Below, in pieces: positions 36,478 through 45,612 of a stretch of DNA of 64,000 nucleotides. This stretch comes from Halomonas ventosae (lineage in GTDB: Bacteria; Pseudomonadota; Gammaproteobacteria; Pseudomonadales; Halomonadaceae): the NCBI RefSeq assembly GCF_004363555.1, contig NZ_SNZJ01000006.1, positions 158,574 through 222,573 of the forward strand, read 5' to 3'. The notes below the pieces were generated by a model. That model was not told where the DNA came from and did no database searches. It worked only from the letters and a program-made list of their open reading frames with translations. Within the stretch, counting starts at the first letter, position 1; the number at the start of each line of letters is the position of its first letter. A program made the translations under genes and the position numbers.

Positions 36478-38514
36478 GTGACCACGCCTCGACATATGCA
36501 AGACGCCAGTACGCCGCCACAGGCCAGCGACAAGCTCGCTGGCCTGCTCAAGAAGCTCGATGAAGCCATCACCCTGCTCGCCCAGGCACGCGAGTTCGCC
36601 AAGCCGGGCAAGCTGCCCAGGGTGCTCGATACCGCCCGACGGGTCATGCTGCAGGAAGGTGGCTGCGACGCCATCGAGCGGCGTGCCCAAATCCTCGAGG
36701 AGGCAGGGGTCTTTCTCGGCTCCGACTGGGAGACCCCCCAATACCTGGTGCCGTCCCTCACCACCCATGCACTGAAGAGTGCCGACCCCAATATCGTGGT
36801 GATCGAGGCGATCAGCGAACTGCGGATCCTCGCCGTGGCCAAGGGGGACTACCTGCATCCCCTGCTCTCCGAGGAGCAGGCCCACCATTACCTGACCCAG
36901 GTGATGGCGCTCAATCTCTGGCTGCTGTTCGGCGCGCCCACCGAGGCCGAACGGGAGACCCAGGGGCGTCTGGCACAGATTCCCCGCCACCTGTTCCATC
37001 ACCTGGCCGAGCGCATCGGCTACGAGCACGTGATCGACCGGCTGATCGCCGAGATCTGGCGGATCTTGCAGCAGCGGCCGATCCAGGTGGACACCATCAA
37101 GCAGATGATCACCCAGATTGCCATCTGCCAGGCCAATCCTGAGATCGACCTGGGGACCAGCGGCCAGGGCGCCGACCGTCTGGTCAGCTCCCTGTTCGGC
37201 CCCACCCATGCGTGCCGCGAGGACCCCGGCATCGACACCTACCGCGAGCGCCTGTCGAGCATGGACAGCGGCGCCCTGCAGTACGAGGCGACCGGCTTCG
37301 CCCGCGCCATGCACGACACCAGCCTGGTCTCGCCCTACCACGCCGTGCTGCTGCGCTACCTGCTCGACCACAGCGACCACCTCCTCGCCGAGGCCCTGGG
37401 GCTGTCATCCACCGGAAGGGACTGCCTGCTCTGCTATCGCGAGCTCGTCCATGCGCTGATCCGCGGCGCGGTCTACCCCACGACGCCCCAGGCGGTCTAT
37501 GGGCTGGCCCTGATGCTCGAGCGCGGCATCCTCTACCAGCCTCCGGTGGCCCCGGCCATGTGGCGACAGCTGGGGCTGAGGCTGTCGGACTGGTCCGAGG
37601 CGCGGCTCAACCTGGCCTTCGGCGATAGCGCCTCGCCGCGCGCCCGCCTGCTGGAAGGGGTGCTGTGCATGCTCGGCCTGCCACTGGGCGTCGGGCAGGG
37701 CAACAACCCCACCTGCCAGTCCGCCCGGGCGCTCTCCATGTGGGCCTACAATGACCCGGACTACCTGCTGCAGATGGTGACCTGGGCGGCGCGTGACGAC
37801 GAGATCATCATGCACTTCGAGGGCATGCCCCTCTCCTCCATGGCCAGCCTCTCCGGGGTGGCCAAGGAGTTGCCGATGGACCTGGACCCGGTCTCGCTGC
37901 TGGTCGTGCCGCACCTGGACCGTATCTATGCCGAGATGGGGCGGCGCTGTATCGACCGCGAGGGCGACCCGCACCGCTGGGTCAACCCGGAGTTCCACGG
38001 CTGGTGGTCGGGCCGCGGCTTTCGCATCAATGTCGACGTGGCCACCGGCCAGTTGCATGAACTGGACGACTTCCTGCGCCACTTCTATGCCAGCTATCAC
38101 CCCTACTACAACGGCAACCAGCCGCTGATTCACCCCCAGCCGGCCGGCATTGCCGTGACCGACAGCGCGGCCCGCTTCATCGGCTGGCACGCCATCACCC
38201 TGCTGCGCGTCACGCTCGACCCCAGCGATACCATGCGGGCCTACTTCTACAACCCCAACAACGACAGCGGCCAGGACTGGGGCGATGGGATCGAGGTCAG
38301 CACCGCCGGCAACGGCGAGCGCTTCGGCGAATCCTCGCTGCCCTTCGAGCAGTTCGCCTCGCGCCTCTACATCTTCCACTACGACCCGCTGGAGCGTGGC
38401 GAGCTGGCCAAGATCACCCAGGAGGAGCTCGACCGGGTGACCGGCTACATCCACCGCAGCTGGGGAGCCGACCGGATTCCCCCGGCCGAGCTGCAGGCCG
38501 ACGAGGGGCCGTAA
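36478..38514 (+). CDS. Unknown large protein with papain-like Cys-His-Asn pattern
   Basis: 678 residues, not recognised. The first 370 or so residues are all-helical and may be a repeat scaffold. The C-terminal half holds a candidate catalytic set: Cys413 in GNNPTCQSARALSMW at the start of a helix, His571 in FIGWHAITLLRV on a strand, and Asn592 in FYNPNNDSGQDWG on the next strand. That order and spacing is what papain-fold and transglutaminase-fold enzymes show; the fold assignment is inference. No signal peptide or membrane span, so cytoplasmic. GTG start with AAGGAG five bases upstream. Linkage to the ATP-grasp gene suggests a make-and-cut or activate-and-transfer pair on peptides or amides. 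Confidence 0.6.
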   Translation: MTTPRHMQDASTPPQASDKLAGLLKKLDEAITLLAQAREFAKPGKLPRVLDTARRVMLQEGGCDAIERRAQILEEAGVFLGSDWETPQYLVPSLTTHALKSADPNIVVIEAISELRILAVAKGDYLHPLLSEEQAHHYLTQVMALNLWLLFGAPTEAERETQGRLAQIPRHLFHHLAERIGYEHVIDRLIAEIWRILQQRPIQVDTIKQMITQIAICQANPEIDLGTSGQGADRLVSSLFGPTHACREDPGIDTYRERLSSMDSGALQYEATGFARAMHDTSLVSPYHAVLLRYLLDHSDHLLAEALGLSSTGRDCLLCYRELVHALIRGAVYPTTPQAVYGLALMLERGILYQPPVAPAMWRQLGLRLSDWSEARLNLAFGDSASPRARLLEGVLCMLGLPLGVGQGNNPTCQSARALSMWAYNDPDYLLQMVTWAARDDEIIMHFEGMPLSSMASLSGVAKELPMDLDPVSLLVVPHLDRIYAEMGRRCIDREGDPHRWVNPEFHGWWSGRGFRINVDVATGQLHELDDFLRHFYASYHPYYNGNQPLIHPQPAGIAVTDSAARFIGWHAITLLRVTLDPSDTMRAYFYNPNNDSGQDWGDGIEVSTAGNGERFGESSLPFEQFASRLYIFHYDPLERGELAKITQEELDRVTGYIHRSWGADRIPPAELQADEGP

Positions 38515-38533
38515 GGCCCCCACTGCCCCGACC

Positions 38534-39298
38534 ATGCAGCGCCTCGACCAGTTGCTCCTCTCCCAGGGCCTGGCCCGTTCCCGAACCCGCGCCCAGCGGC
38601 TGATCAGGCATGGCCGGGTACGGCTGGCCGACGACGGCACGCCCCTCAGGAAGCCCGGCGAGAGGCTGCCCGACGATACCCGACTGATCGTCGAGGCGGA
38701 TCCCGAGGAACGCTATGTCTCCCGGGCGGGCCTCAAGCTGGAGGCGCTGGTCGAGGCGCTCGGCCTGACGCTCTCGGGCCGCCTGGTGCTCGACGTGGGC
38801 CAGTCCACCGGCGGCTTCACCGACTGCGCCCTGCGCTTCGGAGCCCGCCATGTGGTCGGCGTGGAGGTCGGCCATGACCAGCTCGACCCCTCCCTGCGTG
38901 ACGACCCCCGCGTGACCTGTCTCGAAGGCCTCAACGCGCGCGCCATGGCCGACGAGCCGCGGCTTAGGGCCGCCTTCGATGCCCTGTCAGCTGCGGGCCC
39001 CGACCTGGCCGTGATGGATGTCTCCTTCATCTCCCAGACGCTGATCCTGCCCGAGCTCGCCGCCCTGCTGCCGGCAGGCGGCGAGCTGCTGAGCCTGGTC
39101 AAGCCCCAGTTCGAGCTGGGTCCGGGCGGCGTCAATCCCCGCGGCCTGGTGACCGATCCCGTGCGCTATGCCGAGGTGGAGACGCGGCTCCGCGACTGCT
39201 GCGCCGGGCTCGGCTTCGAGGTCCTGCACTGGCAACCGAGCCCGCTGCTCGGCGGTGACGGTAACCGGGAGTTCCTGCTCCACGCCGTGAGGCGCTGA
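38534..39298 (+). CDS. tlyA: TlyA family RNA methyltransferase
   Basis: 254 residues. An S4 RNA-binding domain (MQRLDQLLLSQGLARSRTRAQRLIRHGRV) is followed by a Rossmann methyltransferase with the SAM motif VLDVGQSTGGFTD near residue 83 and the catalytic-region VKPQFELG. TlyA proteins 2'-O-methylate rRNA; older annotation calls them haemolysins. It starts 19 bp after the papain-like gene, so all three genes may be one transcript, though a shared function is not implied. Confidence 0.9.
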   Translation: MQRLDQLLLSQGLARSRTRAQRLIRHGRVRLADDGTPLRKPGERLPDDTRLIVEADPEERYVSRAGLKLEALVEALGLTLSGRLVLDVGQSTGGFTDCALRFGARHVVGVEVGHDQLDPSLRDDPRVTCLEGLNARAMADEPRLRAAFDALSAAGPDLAVMDVSFISQTLILPELAALLPAGGELLSLVKPQFELGPGGVNPRGLVTDPVRYAEVETRLRDCCAGLGFEVLHWQPSPLLGGDGNREFLLHAVRR

Positions 39299-39342
39299 CA
39301 ACACACGCCTCGGTGTGCGCCCTTCCTGCCCACTGCCCCGAC

Positions 39343-42300
39343 TCAACGCCCGGCATCGCCGCCGCCATCGAAATCACCCGGATCACCACCGGCGCCGGGG
39401 GGCGGGTAGTCGGGAGAAACCGCCGGGCCGGCGGAGACGTGCTTAACCCGTCCCGCCTCGCCGGCTGCGCGGTGCAGCCAGACGTCGAGCTGGTTGAAGG
39501 CGATGTCGATGCCGTGTTCGGCGAACAGCTCGCCGACCCGGCCATTGATCTCGTCGGTGGCGTAGAGCCGGTCGCCGAGGCTATTGACGAAGATGCGCAG
39601 TTCGAAGTCCAGGGTGCTCTCGCCATAGCTCATGAAGAAGACCTGGGGTTCGGGGTCCGCCAGGGTCCGCGGATTCTCCTCGGCAGCCTCCCTCAACAGG
39701 CGATGCACCAGGCGGTGATCCGACCCGTAAGCCACCCCGTAGCTGAGCACGACCCGGGTGACCGTGTCGGAGAGCGACCAGTTGATCAGCTGGTCGGTGA
39801 TGAAGGTCTTGTTGGGGATGATGATCTCCTTCTGGTCGAAATCGATCACCGTAGTGGCGCGGATACGGATCTTGCTCACCGTGCCCGTGAGGTTGCCCAG
39901 GGTGATGGTGTCGCCGATGCGTACCGGCCGCTCGAAGAGGATGATCAGGCCCGAGATGAAATTGGCGAAGATCTCCTGCAGACCGAAGCCCAGGCCCACC
40001 CCCAGCGCCGCGACCAGCCACTGCAGCTTGCTCCACGAAACGCCCAGGGTTCCCAGGGAGGTCATCACCCCGCCGGCGATGATGGCGTAGGCGAGCAGCG
40101 AGCTGATGGCATAGGCGCTGCCCTGCTTGAGCTCCAGGCGGGAGAGCACGCTGACCTCGAGCAGGCCCGGCAGGTTGCGTGCCATCGTCATGGTCAGCAC
40201 CACCACCAGCAGGGCGGTGATGATGTCGGCCACCGAGACCATGCTCGTCACCGCCTCGGCCGCCTGGCCCTCCCCCGGCTCGATCAGGGTGACCTGCTCC
40301 AGGTAGCTGAAGACCGTGAGCAGGTCGGCCCACACCAGGTAGAGCACCAGGATGAAGCCAATCAGCAGGATCAGCTTGGAGAGGCGCAGCGACTGCTGGT
40401 TGACCTGCTCCATGTCCAGGGGCGGTTCCTCGACCACCTCCAGGCTCCCCTCGGCGCCCTCCTGAGCCTGGGCGCGCCGCCGCGCCAGGGCCCGGCGATA
40501 GGCCAGGCGGCGGGCCGCCACGGCCAGGCCACGGATCACCGTGGCTTCGACCAGGATCCAGAGTCCCATCAGGTAGAGGGTGGCCACGAAGCGCCCCAGC
40601 AGCCTGAGGGCGGTGTATTCGTAGCCATAGACGATCAGCCCGGCCAGCACCAGCGGCACCAGCGCGATGGCAAGCCCCAGCACCAGCCGGAACAGCTTGA
40701 CCCCGAAGAAGGGCACATGGGCCAGGATCAGCTTGGTCAGCACCAGACTCATGGCGAGCAGGCCGCCGAGCAGCAGACCCAGGGCAAGCGGCCGCTGGCC
40801 GAGCTCGACCCCTTCATCGCGTGCCAGGGTACCGATCAGCAGCACCGGCACCAGGGCCACCCCCAGCCATAGCAGCCACCAGCGCAGGGCCGCCGCATAG
40901 CCGGGAGGCCAGTAGAAGTGCCGGGTCGCCACCCCGCCCTGGAACAGCAGGTTGCGCGCCCAGCCAATCACGGCCCAGGCCAGGGCCAGGGAAAGCAGCG
41001 CATGCCCGATACCCCGGGCCAGCCCCTCGCTGCCCATCAGCAGCGCCAGGCCCAGGGCCAGCACGCACAGCGGCCCGAGCAGGGCCAGCAGAGCATTGAG
41101 CACTACCGCCTGGGGCGTATGCCCCTGGGAGTCCCGCTTGAGACGGCCGACCTCCTGATGCAGCTGTGTCAGACGGGCGCGGATCCGCCGCCGGCCGGCG
41201 ACCAGCCCCAGCCCCACCAGCAGCACCGGCAGGCCGAGCAGGGCCCGCGCATCCGGCAGCCTCCAGTTCGCCGGCAGTGCCGCGCGCCACTCCCCCTCCC
41301 GCCACTCCGTGGCAAGGTTCTCCGGCAGCTTGCCCAGCCAGGCCAGTCCCAGGGGGCGGGAATTGGGAATCCAGAACAGCTGCTCGTCGATGGTGGCGCG
41401 CAGCTCCTGGCTGGTGGCCAACAGCTGCTGCTGGTTGAGCTGCAGGTCGATGGCCGCGCTGAGCATCTCGCCATAGGCCTGTTCCAGCTGATCGACCAGC
41501 TCGCGACGGGCCTGGTAGAGCGCGAGCAGGGAATCGACCAGGGCCGGCGAGGCCTCGGCGTCCGCCTCCTCGATCCGCTGGCGCGCCAGATGCTCGCCCT
41601 CGCGCAGCTGGTCACGCTGTCGGCCGAGCTCGAACTGTTTGAGCCGAAGATCGGCGATCTCATCCTGCAGGCCGCGCCGCTCCTCCACCCGGGGCAGCGT
41701 CTGGCGCTGCTCGCGAAGAATCCGCGCCAGCAGTATGCTGCCGCGGATGGCGTCGATCTGCTCGTTGAGGCTACGCTGCAGCTGGCGTACCCGATCGAAC
41801 TGGCGGCGCACCTCCAGCCCCTCCCGGACCAGGCGGTTGGCCCGGTCGGTGGCGCGCAGCAGTTCCAGGCTCATGGTGCGGTTGACCTCCCGGGCCTGGC
41901 GAACCAGGGAGTGGCCGACGACGCCCTCATCCTCGTCGCTGACCGCCTCGGCGATGGCCTGTTCCGACTCCGCGCGACGACGTCGGTCGATGATGCCCTG
42001 GAGCATGGCCAGCCGGGCCTCCTGGCTGGCCACCTGGCGCTCGAGTAGGTCGCGATGCTCCTGGTCAAGCTCCCGCAGCCGGGTGTTGGTGGCCAGCTGA
42101 CGCTGATGAAGCTGCAGGGTCGTCTCGGCCAGCTCGCGCTCGATGCGCAGCTGCCAGCGCCGCGGATCATCCTCGGCGACCTGGCTGTCGTCCAGCTCTT
42201 CCAGCCGGCGTTGGCTCTCCTCGGAGCGCTGCATCGCATTGCCGATGGCCTGCTGGGCCCGATCCGGCAGGGTCTGGGCACTCAGCAGCCGGGTGGAGAC

Positions 42301-42789
42301 CTCGGCAAGCCGGTCCTGGAAGCCCGACAGGGCCTCCTCGGCCTCCTGGCGGCGCTCCTCCAAGGCCTCGAGGGAGAGGGCCTCCAGCTCGTCGAAGGTC
42401 TCCTCCTGCCCCATCTGCTCCATCTCCCGCAGCTCCCGCTGCAGGCGCTCGAGTTCCTGGGGCGCCTCCTGGACGCGTGTCTCGAGGCGGGACAGCTCTT
42501 CCCTGACCGCCTCGAGGCGCTGCAGTGACTCGAGGGCCGCATTCAGTGCTTCGATGTCACGCTGCGCCCCCTCCCCGGCGGTCTCGCCCTCGGCCGGCTG
42601 GCGCTCCTCCAGGCGGGACTCGACCTGCTCGCGCGAGGGCAGCTCCGGGGGGGTCTCCCGTGGCGATGCGACCTCCTGGGCCAGCGAGGGTGTGCCGAGC
42701 GCCAGCCACCCCAGCCCGCCAAGAAGCACGAGCATCAGGACACGCCGGAAGGCAACACGAAATCGGCAGTGATGTTCAAGGGCATTCAA
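39343..42789 (-). CDS. mscK: Large mechanosensitive channel, MscK/KefA type
   Basis: 1148 residues from a TTG start, close to MscK length. Layout: signal peptide (ending near ALGTPSLAQE), a long periplasmic coiled-coil region (about 60-470, rich in Glu/Arg/Gln), about ten transmembrane helices, and a C-terminal MscS domain whose pore helix region is LVAALGVGLGFGLQEIFANF, followed by GTVSKIRIRATTVIDFDQKEIIIPN in the beta domain. It releases solutes on hypo-osmotic shock, a sensible function in a halophile. TTG at 42789 has GAGG seven bases upstream; a longer frame to 42876 and an ATG 18 codons inside are alternatives. It ends convergent to tlyA. Confidence 0.88.
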   Translation of the reverse strand: MNALEHHCRFRVAFRRVLMLVLLGGLGWLALGTPSLAQEVASPRETPPELPSREQVESRLEERQPAEGETAGEGAQRDIEALNAALESLQRLEAVREELSRLETRVQEAPQELERLQRELREMEQMGQEETFDELEALSLEALEERRQEAEEALSGFQDRLAEVSTRLLSAQTLPDRAQQAIGNAMQRSEESQRRLEELDDSQVAEDDPRRWQLRIERELAETTLQLHQRQLATNTRLRELDQEHRDLLERQVASQEARLAMLQGIIDRRRRAESEQAIAEAVSDEDEGVVGHSLVRQAREVNRTMSLELLRATDRANRLVREGLEVRRQFDRVRQLQRSLNEQIDAIRGSILLARILREQRQTLPRVEERRGLQDEIADLRLKQFELGRQRDQLREGEHLARQRIEEADAEASPALVDSLLALYQARRELVDQLEQAYGEMLSAAIDLQLNQQQLLATSQELRATIDEQLFWIPNSRPLGLAWLGKLPENLATEWREGEWRAALPANWRLPDARALLGLPVLLVGLGLVAGRRRIRARLTQLHQEVGRLKRDSQGHTPQAVVLNALLALLGPLCVLALGLALLMGSEGLARGIGHALLSLALAWAVIGWARNLLFQGGVATRHFYWPPGYAAALRWWLLWLGVALVPVLLIGTLARDEGVELGQRPLALGLLLGGLLAMSLVLTKLILAHVPFFGVKLFRLVLGLAIALVPLVLAGLIVYGYEYTALRLLGRFVATLYLMGLWILVEATVIRGLAVAARRLAYRRALARRRAQAQEGAEGSLEVVEEPPLDMEQVNQQSLRLSKLILLIGFILVLYLVWADLLTVFSYLEQVTLIEPGEGQAAEAVTSMVSVADIITALLVVVLTMTMARNLPGLLEVSVLSRLELKQGSAYAISSLLAYAIIAGGVMTSLGTLGVSWSKLQWLVAALGVGLGFGLQEIFANFISGLIILFERPVRIGDTITLGNLTGTVSKIRIRATTVIDFDQKEIIIPNKTFITDQLINWSLSDTVTRVVLSYGVAYGSDHRLVHRLLREAAEENPRTLADPEPQVFFMSYGESTLDFELRIFVNSLGDRLYATDEINGRVGELFAEHGIDIAFNQLDVWLHRAAGEAGRVKHVSAGPAVSPDYPPPGAGGDPGDFDGGGDAGR

Positions 42790-42878
42790 GGGGCGGCCTC
42801 GGTTATGATGGACCCTTGCACGATTCTCGACCCCCCGGGCCGGCATGGCAATGGTGCCCTGTCGCCCCGGGGGCACAG

Positions 42879-42907
42879 TTGACTTGCCGCCTCGGCGTGA
42901 TTAGAAA
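42879..42907 (+). promoter_or_regulatory. Possible promoter of pldA
   Basis: TTGACT (42879-42884), 17-bp spacer, TAGAAA (42902-42907), about 30 nt before the pldA start. The -35 box is good, the -10 box poor. Confidence 0.35.
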
Positions 42908-42938
42908 CACTCTTTTGACCCTGACCAGGTGCCTGACG

Positions 42939-43988
42939 ATGATGTCTGCCCGATTCCCCCTGCTCGCCGCGGCCCTGACGATGACGGGCCTGACCGTGAC
43001 GGCCATGGCCGCCGAGCCGTTGAGCGAGGCCGAGCGCGAGGCCATCGAGGCCCGCATCGCGGCCCTGCAGCAGGAGATGGGGGCGTTGCGTCAGCAACTG
43101 GCCGACGCCGAAGCCCAGTCCACCCAGTCCGCCGCCCTGGTCGAGAAGGCCGCCGACCAGGAGCTCGAGGAGGCGGTGGACGAACGACGCCAGCTCGAAC
43201 GCGAATCGGCACAGAACCCCTTCGCCATCACCACCCACCGCCGCAACTACTGGTTCCCGCTGAGCTACAACGACACCCCGAACGACGACGTCTTCCGGGA
43301 CATCAGCGACCGCAATTCACCCGACCGGGCGGAGATGAAGTTCCAGTTCAGTGCCAAGTTCAACCTGGCGGAGGACCTGTTCGGCGACTACGGCGGCGAC
43401 CTGCACTTCGCCTACACCCAGCGCAGCTGGTGGCAGGCCTTCAACGCGGATGCCTCCTCGCCCTTTCGCGAAACCAACTACGAGCCGGAAGTCTTCATCG
43501 ACTTCGAGAACCGCGGGTCATGGCTGGGCTGGACCAACATCAACAACCGCCTGGCAATCAACCACCAGTCCAACGGCCGTTCCGACCCGCTGTCGCGCAG
43601 CTGGAACCGGCTGATCCTGGAGTCCACCTTCGTCAATGACGACTGGGCCCTGGTCCTGGCACCCCATTGGCGCATCCCCGAGTCGGAGGAGGAGGACGAC
43701 AACCCCGATATCCACAAGTACCTCGGCTACGGCGATATCACCCTGGCCCATCGGCTCAACGGCGACAATGAGCTCAGCTGGATGCTGCGGGGCAACCCCA
43801 GCGACGGCAACATGGGCACCGAGGTGGACTACTCCTGGCCCCTGTTCGGCAGCATCCGCGGCCATGTGCAGTACTACTACGGCTACGGGGAGAGCCTGAT
43901 CGACTACGACCAGCGCAGCCACCGCCTGAGCCTGGGGTTCAGTCTCAACCCGCTGTTTTCCGCCGGCAGCCTGGAGCCCCAGCCCTGA
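42939..43988 (+). CDS. pldA: Outer-membrane phospholipase A
   Basis: 349 residues. Signal peptide (AAALTMTGLTVTAMAAE), a short coiled coil (about 25-75, EARIAALQQEMGALRQQL), then a 12-stranded beta-barrel. The OMPLA active site is intact in NHQSNGRSDPLSRSWNR: His and Ser, with the SRSWNR segment. OMPLA hydrolyses phospholipids that reach the outer leaflet when the membrane is disturbed. The coiled coil before the barrel is longer than in E. coli PldA. The longer frame upstream (to 42525) overlaps mscK and lacks a signal peptide at its start. Confidence 0.9.
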   Translation: MMSARFPLLAAALTMTGLTVTAMAAEPLSEAEREAIEARIAALQQEMGALRQQLADAEAQSTQSAALVEKAADQELEEAVDERRQLERESAQNPFAITTHRRNYWFPLSYNDTPNDDVFRDISDRNSPDRAEMKFQFSAKFNLAEDLFGDYGGDLHFAYTQRSWWQAFNADASSPFRETNYEPEVFIDFENRGSWLGWTNINNRLAINHQSNGRSDPLSRSWNRLILESTFVNDDWALVLAPHWRIPESEEEDDNPDIHKYLGYGDITLAHRLNGDNELSWMLRGNPSDGNMGTEVDYSWPLFGSIRGHVQYYYGYGESLIDYDQRSHRLSLGFSLNPLFSAGSLEPQP

Positions 43989-44009
43989 CCCGAGTCAAGG
44001 TCGGATGCA

Positions 44010-44037
44010 TTGAAGTCATCCCGCCGACTGCTATGCT
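44010..44037 (+). promoter_or_regulatory. Promoter of the YqjD/YqjE/YqjK-like operon
   Basis: TTGAAG, 16-bp spacer, TATGCT, about 34 nt before the first start codon and just after the pldA stop. Confidence 0.55.
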
Positions 44038-44070
44038 GAGCCTGTCATTCACCGTCAGAGGAAGACCCCG

Positions 44071-44403
44071 ATGGCCAGTCACACCCCGCGTACCAGTGAA
44101 TCCACCCAGCAGCTCAAGGAGGACCTGCACCACCTCACCCAGACCATCGAGGAGCTGGTCAACGCCACCGCCGATGACTCCCGCAGCAACATCAAGGAGC
44201 TGCGCGGCCGCGCCGAAAAGCGCCTCAAGGAGACCCGCGAGCGCCTGGAGGCCCGCGGCGAACGCGCCTATAGCGAAGCCCGCGATAGCGTCACCCAGCA
44301 GGCCGATGCCTGTGACCGCTACGTCCACGACAATCCCTGGACCAGCATCGGCATCGGCGCCGGCGTCGGGGTGGTCATCGGCATGCTGATCGGGCGGCGC
44401 TGA
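44071..44403 (+). CDS. DUF883 family protein (YqjD/ElaB-like)
   Basis: 110 residues: a long amphipathic helix rich in Glu/Arg (LKEDLHHLTQTIEELV and RGRAEKRLKETRERLEARGERAY), then the typical C-terminal anchor WTSIGIGAGVGVVIGMLIGRR with the GxGxGxG-like pattern. E. coli relatives are tail-anchored inner-membrane proteins that bind ribosomes in stationary phase. Its stop overlaps the next ATG (TGATG). Confidence 0.9.
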   Translation: MASHTPRTSESTQQLKEDLHHLTQTIEELVNATADDSRSNIKELRGRAEKRLKETRERLEARGERAYSEARDSVTQQADACDRYVHDNPWTSIGIGAGVGVVIGMLIGRR

Positions 44404-44798
44404 TGTCGGCGAGCCAGGGACCGGCTCAACGGTTGTTTGCCGCCGGCAAGCGGCTGCTGGGCAGCCTGCTCGCTACCGGCGAGACGCGCCTGCGCCTCGC
44501 CGTGCTCGAGCTCGAGGAAGAGCGCGCCCGGCTGGTGGGCCTGCTGATGCTGGCCGGACTGAGCTTGATCCTGCTGCTGCTGGGCATCGGCGTGCTCACC
44601 ACGCTGGTGATTGTCGCCTTCTGGGAGACCCACCGCCTGGCCGCCATCGGCGTGAGTGCGCTGGTGCTGCTGGGCATCGGAAGCCTGCTCGCCTTTAAGG
44701 TGATGCAGCTGGCGCGCCGCCGCACCCTGCTGGCCGGCACCCTGCGCCACCTGGCCAGCGACCGGGAGCTGGTGGAGGCGTCGCGTGAATCGCGCTGA
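44403..44798 (+). CDS. YqjE-like phage-holin-family membrane protein
   Basis: 131 residues with two adjacent transmembrane helices (LVGLLMLAGLSLILLLLGIGVLTTLVIVAF and LAAIGVSALVLLGIGSLLAF), preceded by an amphipathic helix with the characteristic RLAVLELEEERAR. Member of the YqjE/holin superfamily III group. Translationally coupled to both neighbours. Confidence 0.85.
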   Translation: MSASQGPAQRLFAAGKRLLGSLLATGETRLRLAVLELEEERARLVGLLMLAGLSLILLLLGIGVLTTLVIVAFWETHRLAAIGVSALVLLGIGSLLAFKVMQLARRRTLLAGTLRHLASDRELVEASRESR

Positions 44799-45063
44799 TC
44801 GCCGGGCCCGCAAGGCCGAGCTCGAACATGCCATCGAGCAGCAGCGCATCGACCTGCTGGTGGCCGCCAGCCGCTGGCAGTCGGCGAGCCGCTCCATCGA
44901 CCGAGGGTTGCAGACCCTGTTGCGCTACAGGGTTCCATTACTCCTGATGGGGGGGACGGTGCTCTATCGCACCGCTCGACGCCCCGGCGGTGTCGTGCGC
45001 CTCGCCGGGCGCCTGACCACCGGGGCACTGCTCGTCAAGAAGGCCCGCCGACTGCTGCGCTGA
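44785..45063 (+). CDS. YqjK-like protein
   Basis: 92 residues, GTG start inside the end of the YqjE-like gene (14-bp overlap). Basic N-terminus (NRADRRARKAELEHAIEQQR), then one membrane-associating stretch (VPLLLMGGTVLYR). Third gene of the yqjDEK-type set; function unknown. Confidence 0.75.
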   Translation: MNRADRRARKAELEHAIEQQRIDLLVAASRWQSASRSIDRGLQTLLRYRVPLLLMGGTVLYRTARRPGGVVRLAGRLTTGALLVKKARRLLR

Positions 45064-45138
45064 TGCTGGTGTCACGGCCGGCGACCGGGTCTCATCCCAT
45101 CACCTGCCCTGAGCCCTCCTCCTTCAAGGACCCCTGCC

Positions 45139-45594
45139 ATGTCCCTTGCTCTCACGCTGCATCTCCTGGCCGCCACGATCTGGGTCGGCGGCATGTTCTT
45201 CGCCTGGATGATCCTGCGGCCGGTGGCCGTGGAGCTGCTGGAGCCTCCCCAGCGCCTGGCCCTCTGGTACCGTGCCTTCCAGCGCTTCTTCCCCTGGGTC
45301 TGGGGCGCGGTGGTGGTGCTGCTCGCCACGGGGCTGTGGATGCTGTTCGGGGTGTTCGGCGGCATGGGCGGCGCCGGCTGGCATGTCCACCTGATGCTGG
45401 TGTCGGGGCTGGCGATGATGGCGATCTTCCTGCACATCTGGTTCGCGCCCTATCCTCGACTGGGCAAGGCCGTGTCTGCCGAGGAGTGGCCGGCGGGTGG
45501 CCGGCAGCTGGGGCAGATCCGCCGGCTGATCGGCATCAACCTGATCCTGGGCTTGGCCACCGTGGCCATCGCCTCCGGTGGACGCTTTCTCTGA
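45139..45594 (+). CDS. CopD family membrane protein
   Basis: 151 residues, four transmembrane helices. The first carries the family pattern HLLAATIWVGGMFFAW, and there are further His residues (GWHVHLMLVSG, HIWFAPYP) that could bind haem or copper. Related to CopD/UPF0093-type proteins; role uncertain. AAGGA precedes the ATG at nine bases. Confidence 0.8.
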   Translation: MSLALTLHLLAATIWVGGMFFAWMILRPVAVELLEPPQRLALWYRAFQRFFPWVWGAVVVLLATGLWMLFGVFGGMGGAGWHVHLMLVSGLAMMAIFLHIWFAPYPRLGKAVSAEEWPAGGRQLGQIRRLIGINLILGLATVAIASGGRFL

Positions 45595-45612
45595 TCGCGA
45601 TGGGGCTCTAGA

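Noticed and set aside
39313..40872. Plus-strand open frame of 519 codons, Gln/His-rich
   Set aside because: Antisense to the MscS domain of the mechanosensitive channel.
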